From: Omphalotus guepiniiformis
Taxonomy: Eukaryota > Basidiomycota > Agaricomycetes > Agaricales > Omphalotaceae
Length of the DNA stretch: 64,000 nucleotides
Direction of reading: 5' to 3'
NCBI GenBank assembly: GCA_028554645.1
Contig: JAQOOI010000040.1
Location: forward strand, 1 to 64,000
This document shows, piece after piece, positions 57,452-64,000 of the stretch. Positions within the stretch are counted from its first letter, which is position 1. Every line of letters starts with the position of its first letter. The notes under the pieces were generated by a model that was not told the DNA's origin, did no database searches, and saw only the letters and a list, made by a program, of their open reading frames with translations. The translations under genes were made by a program, and so were the position numbers.

Positions 57452-58000
57452 CTATTCTATATTAGCACCCGGCTCATGAGTTTTTGCATTTGCCAGGGCC
57501 ACTTTGCGATGCCGTCGGTCTCGCTCTTTCTGTGCCAAGGCTACACGATTCTTGGCTCGGTAAGTTGCCCAAGCCTCACGCCGCAAAGATTGTACCCGCT
57601 CCAGGCACTGTTCTGAAACTATGCCTGGCTGCGCACGGCGTCTGCTTCAAACGAAATTAGAAGGACATGGCCACAAAAGAAACTGGTGCGTTCAATGCTA
57701 CGTACTTAACATATTGAGTCCTAGACGCCTGCAATCTTGCCTCCCTAGTTCTACATATTGTTAGTTCAATACAATCAAGGTTTTAATGCCACTTTACCTC
57801 AAATACAACTCGTGTGCTCTATGTTGTTTCTGGCTCCGCCGTCGACCTTTCTTCCTGACCTCCAGGAGCATTGCGAGATCTTCTTCGCAATAGTTTTCAC
57901 CTAGTGTGTCTTTAATGTATTGGATTTCCTCCTGCCCTGTGAGATCGAAGCGAGGGTGTCCTTCAAGTCTCCAAAGTCGTATATCTTCTTCAGTGGGCAT
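57452..58000 (-). CDS. Small basic protein beside the KDZ module, three exons
   Basis: Exons 58000-57798, 57750-57706, 57644-57452 join in frame to 441 nt (146 residues); introns are 47 and 61 nt (GTAAAG...TGTAG, GTACGT...TGAAG). The N-terminus is acidic (MPTEEDIRLWRLEGHPRF), residues 45-65 are basic (RKKGRRRSQKQHR), and the C-terminal half is a charged helix (RREAWATYRAKNRVALAQKE), a likely coiled coil of bZIP-like look without a full leucine heptad. It lies 0.5 kb past the 3' end of the TET/JBP gene and on the same strand. I do not recognise a family. It could be a third transposon gene. Confidence 0.55.
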
Positions 58001-58513
58001 TTAAGTCGATGAAGGAAGGATGAAGTGAGAGCTGAGTGAGAGACAGAGGACGGAAGAATAATTCAATGCGTTAACACCGAGTTAGCGCCCATTGCCCAAA
58101 GGCAGAATAATCGCCACGAACGATATCTCACCACCTAGATGTCACTCTTTTGTAGACAAAATCGTCCCCATGCCATGACGAATATGATGATGGATACGAT
58201 AATGAACCTCCTACCGTATACTGGCCCATCTTAGTGTTGCAAGAGTTCTGCAAAAGCCAGATGAGATGTCAGATAGTAACCGCAAGGCAGTTGCAATCAA
58301 CCTCATGCACTCAACCTCATTGTGTACATCTGGATCCCACAAGCTCATCTTACGGATACTACCAGTACGCAGTACAACATTCACATTCATCACACAAATC
58401 AACATTCTGAATCAAATCAAGGTCTGAACACTGAGTGGCGTGGTGGGCTCAATTCACGTGAACTTGTAGGTCAAAAATGTCTGACATTGAACACATGCAA
58501 TACAATACAAGTA
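58001..58513. other. Spacer between the small gene and the TET/JBP gene
   Basis: About 510 bp with no supported gene. It should contain the promoter of the small minus-strand gene and the 3' end of the TET/JBP gene. Confidence 0.4.
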
Positions 58514-60009
58514 CTAGATACATATATTCAAATCAGAAAGGGTGGAGAACATTTCAAGCCCCATCTGCCAGCGCGCACTCCTCCTTTGCTCCTCCCGACG
58601 AGCTTCTTCGGATGAACGAGTTGCTCGATAGCTCTCTTCCAATTGAAAGCCATGGTCGACCCAACGAAATAACGCTCCTGCACTGTACTGAGTGAACGAC
58701 AGGCGGGTCTCGTGTTCTCTGACTCTGGTGTTCGAGTGAACACAGACCCCAGAGGGTATCAATATCAGGTTGCCTGGAGGAAATTCCACTACAACCCGAA
58801 AGTCTGGAAGAACGAGATGGCCACCGGTCTTGTAGTTGTAGTTTCCCAAACTCCAGATGGCGCACCAGCCGAACGGGAGGTTCGCATAGTCGATGTGGTT
58901 GAAACAGACGGTTTTCGGACCAAAGTTGAACGCCGCGGCAGAGAAAACGCTATTCTTGAAAAGGCGTTTGAGGGAAGGGTCGGAATCGAGCAGCCTAAGA
59001 AGATGGTCGGAGTAGTATTGGAAAAGTCTAGGTGCCCAAGCCTTGAAAACACCTTGAAGGCAGGTTATTGAGGGTGTATACAAAGGGTGCAAAGCTTCGC
59101 CTCACCAGTCGCAAAACCAGACAGACGTTTTATGGCCCAATGAGACACCAGCTTCTTCAAAATCTTCGTGTTCTTCTTATTGTGGACCAAATTTCCTGGA
59201 TGCTGCAAGGGTTCATGTCAGGTCATATAAATGTCGTCAAGTACCCGGCTCACCATTTGACCCCCACCATGTGAAATTCCAGTCGACAGAGCGGCAAACT
59301 CACCCCGACGGTGGGAGGTTTGTTTTGAGGAGAAGCTACATGAGGCGCGGTTGGACTCCAGAACGTTTGTTGCACTTCTAACGACCTGTGCCCAGTTCGA
59401 GTCGTCCGGGTGTCCTGCGAAAAGTATGATGGCGCGGTTCTCCCTATCTACCAAAGGCATTGAATTCCTAGATTCGGGTGAGATTTATACCGGTCGTAGA
59501 CATCTGGTCGCTTACTGGGTATCCCACTCAATCAATTGATAATGGAGCTCTGACTCAGGGCCGACTAGCTCATCAAGCCAATACTGCCGATCCCCGCTTG
59601 CACTGCGCAAGCCTATGTATCCGGTGGAGGCAACTGCAGCCTGATGCTCAAGGGAATAGGTGCTTTGAATGGGCTGGGCTGGTACGATGTGCTTGCGTAG
59701 AGTGGCGGGATGGGTGATGATGTCCTCCGCCTCACGATTCTGAGCCTTGATGCCGCGGTGCTTTTTGCGATATCTTTTGCTTGCTTCTTTGGCATGTCGT
59801 TTACGCCCGGAAGAGGTGTTGGGGTGGGGAAGAGTGGTCGGAGTGACGGGGAACATAGGCAGGGGTGAGGATTCTATGGTGGGGGAGTCGGGTGGTGTCG
59901 TGAGTGGGGAAGAATCCGCAGAACCCAAAAGTGAGGCCTGCACGCCCGCAGGGGTCGTATGAGTTGGGGCGTTGTCCAAGTGATCAAGTTCGCCTTCGTG
60001 GGCAATCAT
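58514..60009 (-). CDS. TET/JBP-family 2-oxoglutarate/Fe(II) dioxygenase, four exons
   Basis: Exons 60009-59516, 59467-59254, 59202-59106, 59052-58514 join to 447 residues with introns of 48-53 nt. The catalytic double-stranded beta-helix is in the last exon: iron ligands His321 and Asp323 (CFNHIDYANLPFGWC), GG345-346 before the next strand, distal His374 (CVHSN), and Arg385 (TRLSFTQY), which should bind 2-oxoglutarate. The N-terminal 140 residues are Pro/Ser-rich, with a basic patch (GRKRHAKEASKRYRKKHR) that may be a nuclear signal. The middle has VDRENRAIILFAGHPDD and HRRGEFAALSTGISHGGGQ, as in mushroom TET/JBP proteins linked to KDZ transposons. Expected reaction: oxidation of 5-methylcytosine or thymine in DNA. 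All catalytic residues are present. It is divergent from the transposase gene. The start is uncertain; the frame is open to about 60081 and an upstream exon is possible. Confidence 0.87.
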
Positions 60010-60604
60010 ATCCAAGAGGGCACGTTCGAAGTCGTGAGGATGTGTAGGTTTAATGATGTAGGGGCAGGGGGTAGTTCCCAAACCATTCTTGCCCGTGGTT
60101 GTAAAGGTTGAAGGCCCTGCAGCCTTGGGGCGTCAGCTCTCCCAGTGTAGGTGGTCAAATGAGAGAAGATGGGGGGTAGACAAATACTCCGCCTCTCCAT
60201 CACCCTCATTCGTATTCCCGTGGCAACGAGTATTCGAGGAGAGTGAGTTTCGAGGCGTAGTATTGACTGGGGTGATGGTCAAAAGCAGGTCGAAGCCTCC
60301 CAACGTTCAACGCGCCTTCGCTGTATTCCCGTGGCGACGAGTATTCAGGAAGGCGGCATTTGAGCGAGGTTGTTTCCAAACCAGCTAAAGGGGGGAAAAA
60401 AGAAAGTATCAAGGGTGGGGACGTACCGGGCGGAAGTTTGGTGGGTATCTTCATGATGGGCAATGTGACATAGAGATGAAGTTGAATCAACGGTTTCGAC
60501 CGATAGTCACGTGCGACGCGTCAGACGTGTGACCCGTGAGCCTTGCTACTTGTGATGACTACTATTGAATATTATCTTCACAATATTCTCATTTCTATGG
60601 TGCC
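60010..60604. promoter_or_regulatory. Divergent promoter between TET/JBP and KDZ genes
   Basis: The 595 bp gap holds two 24 bp direct repeats differing at one base (60212-60235 and 60323-60346; core attcccgtggcRacgag), 111 bp apart. A minus-strand open frame (60490-60206) crosses both and could instead be an upstream TET exon. An AT-rich block (attgaatattatcttcac) lies 30-45 bp before the transposase ATG. Confidence 0.5.
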
Positions 60605-63600
60605 ATGAAGCGTGCGGCAAAGCTTGAACTTCAAAGGGGCAATGCCCAACGACACCGAGTTGATAGCTCGAGCCGGAAAAGTGTTTTTTCTCGTGAGGAG
60701 ACCGTTTCGTCGAAAGGGCGCGTGGTCAAATCACGGCCAGATCCTTTGAAAGGCAGCGCAAAATGGAGGCAATTTTCAACGTGGACACCACCGGACGATA
60801 GTGAGATTGGGATGGATGATGATGGGAACTGGTATGACATCGAGGTATCTCGGGAGCCATTCGATCCTGGGGTTGTGCAGCTTCCAGCTCCCAAACCTAA
60901 ACGGTCCCGACGTTCAGTGAGTGAATATTCCCTTCCTGGATGTTCTTACTGACTTGGAGGCACAGAGGAGGCCACATCTTATTTGGAAGGAATTGTATCG
61001 GCAACAATATCTTGAAGAACTTATCCGTATGGACGGGAGGGGTGATTTTAGGTCTCAGGAGTGTTGCATAGACTGTGTCGCGAGGAAGAAACCTTCGAAG
61101 GAGCTTGGTGCGGGTGAATTTCGTTGCAAGGACTGCTTTATGCGAGATATGCTCTGCGCAGACTGCTGCGTACGTCGGCATCGCCTTAATCCCTTTCATG
61201 CAGTGGAGGTGCGTCCGAGATTTTATTTATGTCTTTTCACGCTTCTAATTTCATCATAGAGATGGGCCAATGGCTTCTTTCTCCCAGCTACTCTTTCTGA
61301 AATGGGCTTGATTATCCGTTTAAACCACACCACTGGGAAATGCGTGGCCCCACGACTTTCGCATGAAAAACTGCAAATCTTGCACACGAACGGCATCCAC
61401 TCAACGGTCATCGAGTTTTGCAACTGTGAACGTCGCATCCCCGATCATGTTCAGTTGCTTCGTCGTGGTATCTATCCGGCGAGCCAGGACGTCGTGAAGA
61501 CTGCTGCGACATTCCGTTTGTTAGAGCATCTTCATCTTCTTTCTCTGGTCGGCAAAGGCGGAACTTTCGACTATTACAGACTTCTGGAGCGTTCAAGTAA
61601 TAACACTGGTGTCGGGGTGCCACACTCCAGGTATCGAGCATTGCAGAGGATGCTCTTACAGTGGCGACATTTAAAAATGCTCAAGCGAGCTGGTCGAGGC
61701 AATGCAGTGAATGGTGTCCAAACAACATGTACCGGAGATTTGGCGATTCAGTGCCCCTCCTGCCCCCACCCCGGCATAAACCTTCCTGACGGTTGGGAGA
61801 AGGCGCCTCAAGAGGAAAGGTGAACGGGTTCTTGTTATTGACTGTATCAATATCTAACATGAGTCCAGATACTTGTATGCTATGATTGTCTGCATCGATT
61901 TCAACTTTCGCCTTAAAAATCAGCTGGTGTCCGCATGGGTACGAGACCCGGGTTTGAGCGATGGTTTGGCCTATTTTGTTCCCCGAAAAGAGTACGAGAG
62001 TTACATTCTGAAGAACGTTGACGAAGAAGAGGTATGTTTGTTCTTAACCTCATTTGAAAGAATCCAGCACTCACCTGTGCCAGATTAGCACTTGCGTAGG
62101 GTTTGCTGCCTTGGCTCAACAAAATAACCGCTCGTCGAGAGGCCTGCGATACACCGGCGTTGGAGCTGTGACGTGTGCGCGAAGTGAGATGGTTCTTCCA
62201 TTGGGAATGGGCAACTTAGAGAAGGGGGAGCGGTATGTGTACCTTGATTCTTGCGCAATCTCCTGTTTATTGACTTGTGAAGCTATGTTAATTCGGACTT
62301 CATACTCGGGTCGGCGCTGAGCCTGGTGGCGCACCATCTCCTTCTGCTCTTTGTCAGCTATGATATATGTTGTCAATGGTCTGCCAACCTATTCAAACGA
62401 ATGGAGGGGTGGGATGAAAACTTGAAGATACCACCCTCGGTTACTCTGGTCCCGATTATTCCGAAATTCCATCATGCGGCCCATAGGGAAGAAGGTCATC
62501 ATAGGTTCGATTGCAAGTTAGTGCAAGGTCTTGGGGAATCCGACTGCGAAGGGTGTGAGCGGGTTTGGGCGGTCAATAACGCAGCGGCGGCGTCTACAAA
62601 AACCATGGGGCCAGGGTCTAGGATTGACGTTTTAAACGATCATTTCGGGTGGCACAACTGGCAAAAATACATCGGTTTAGGTACGCAAATGATATAACGC
62701 ATGCGTCGAAGCGGCTGACAATGACTTAGGTAAACTTTCCATGATGCGGTATGCCCAGGCGGTGAAGGAGCGAAATGTGCAGGTTGAGGCTCATCGTGGC
62801 TTGACCGCCTCTCTGCCCGAGGGCTTGAAGGACAAATGGGAGGCGATTTGCGTTGCATGGGAGTATGGGCGGTCAAACCGAAAGGGGCTAGTGAATCCAT
62901 TCCAAACCTCTCAGCATTGTGAGTAAATTGATTTATTGAGTATCGTGTAACGTCAATTGAAATGAACGGACAGTTATGTCTCTGGCTGCAGTGGAGAAGG
63001 AGCTAGCTGAGTACGAAGAGGATCGGGTGAAGAAAGGGGGGACTTCATATCACAAGACTGGCCCAGGGGCTTTTCTCGTTTTGGGGCTGGAGCTAGAGGA
63101 GGCTCAGTACGTCATAAAATTATTTTGAGAGGAAAATGGTGAATAACTTGTATGCAGGCGAAAGATTAGAACGCTCGTCAAGGCCAAGAATAATCCTACC
63201 GCATCTCAGTCTACAACAATTGCGGAGCAACGAACCGTTCTGCGTAGCAAGATTCGTGGCTGGATTCTCCTCCGTCACATCTATATGCCCGGGCTCCTGC
63301 AGACCCTGACTGAACTGGGTCTTGGTTTTGGCGAGGAGAGCAGCGACGATGTACAGCCCGAGGATATCACCCTTTGGCTACCATCCGCGATTCCGAGCGC
63401 TAGGCGTGTTACAACTTGCCTTCCAATACTGCCAGACATGGAAGCTCGTCTCCGCACTGCACAATGTCAAGACAGTCTGGATGGATTACGTCACACACTC
63501 CGCGTGAAGTTGCGGATGCTGATGTTCAAGTACGCAAACGTTACTGGGCAGCGAGACGGACTTCGCTCCCGAGCAAATATTGACGGTATTCAGGAACGAG

Positions 63601-64000
63601 CAAAGGCTTTAGCGGAGACGTATCGAAGAGCACGGGCCGCAAAGTTTGCTCTGTCTGGACCAGGAGATTGGGAGCAGACATTCAGAGTATTGAATGATGC
63701 AGACGTACGTGCGTACACTGACCCAGAGCGTACACGGAGTGGGCCAGGAAGGTTGGGAACAACGGAGGTGGAGGTTGGGGAGGGGCCAGAGCCTGTTCCA
63801 GGACGACTGTCTGCTAACGGCGACCAGATCGATCTTGTTTCAGAGGACATATCTGACCTGCAGCATCGTCATGAACATGGCACCGGGTTATCGAGAATGC
63901 AACTCTCCTGGATTTGGACAACTACACGTGTAAATAACGACGACGGCGTGGATCCAGGGGACGAAATCCTGCGAGAGGTATGGGCGAAAAGTCGTGCGCG
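60605..64000 (+). CDS. KDZ-superfamily transposase with CxC2 cysteine cluster (runs off the window)
   Basis: Exons: 60605-60916, 60966-61208, 61260-61819, 61869-62031, 62084-62232, 62283-62680, 62730-62918, 62974-63106, 63158-64000 onward; all eight introns are 49-55 nt GT-AG and every junction keeps the frame. Residues 1-104 are basic/acidic. The CxC2-like cluster lies at about residues 135-185 (CCIDC, FRCKDC, LCADCCVRRH). The catalytic region includes ICIDFNFRLKN-like VCIDFNFRLKN with Asp382, ISTCVGFAALAQQNNRSSRG, YDICCQW with Asp503, IPKFHHAAH, and CERVWA with Glu568, matching the KDZ order. The C-terminal exon is helical and Arg-rich. It should cut and paste the transposon that carries the TET/JBP and small genes. 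No stop or frame shift is seen, so it may be active. ATG 60605 is the first in frame after an AT-rich promoter-like block. Confidence 0.92.

Overview
The window looks like transposon-dense nuclear DNA of a mushroom-forming fungus (Basidiomycota, probably Agaricomycetes). The evidence is the 47-70 nt GT-AG introns, a KDZ transposase with its cysteine cluster beside a TET/JBP dioxygenase gene, chromodomain Ty3 elements, and host-like proteins of a type I associate with mushroom genomes. Nearly everything is mobile DNA in nested layers. I see no bacterial operon, CRISPR array, rRNA or convincing tRNA.

Layout. (1) 287-17318: element A, a roughly 17 kb Ty3/Gypsy-type element with 1.8-1.9 kb LTRs. 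It is bounded by the target duplication ACGG and splits a host-like gene that resumes at 17319. Between pol and the 3' LTR it carries two intact, intron-containing genes on the opposite strand (aORF1, 7 exons; aORF2, 10 exons, with a six-cysteine cluster). (2) 17319-23904: decayed host-like gene, minisatellites, and truncated LTRs of families B and C. (3) 23905-34124: element D, a chromodomain Ty3 element whose gag is interrupted by a solo A LTR and whose pol is interrupted only by three in-frame TGA codons. It too carries an intact antisense two-exon gene before its 3' LTR, here encoding a canonical Zn2Cys6 (Gal4-type) cluster. (4) 34125-37015: truncated Copia element on the minus strand. (5) 37016-52285: gene-poor debris with four 390 bp solo C LTRs, a foldback/MITE-like element, tandem repeats, a KOW-motif gene remnant and LTR fragments. 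(6) 52286-56325: a truncated LTR element G whose gag is split by a solo LTR of family B. (7) 56650-64000: a viroplasmin/RNase H1-N-like fragment, then a coherent KDZ module: a small basic gene, a TET/JBP dioxygenase gene and, divergently, a nine-exon KDZ transposase that runs off the window.

Main idea for follow-up. Elements A and D share a design: an antisense, intron-bearing gene for a probable nuclear DNA-binding protein just before the 3' LTR. Each element is also filled with its own short word: GTTAGATAC, often as GAGTTAGATACTC, in A; TCCGG/TCCGGA in D. D's word contains the CGG triplet that Zn2Cys6 proteins bind. This resembles the sequence-specific anti-silencing logic of VANC proteins in Arabidopsis VANDAL elements, but in fungal LTR retrotransposons. 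All seven premature stops noted in D, the Copia element, the host-like gene and the KOW gene are TGA, six of them explainable as CGA to TGA. That fits C-to-T mutation of silenced DNA. Both points come from reading the sequence and need computation and experiment.
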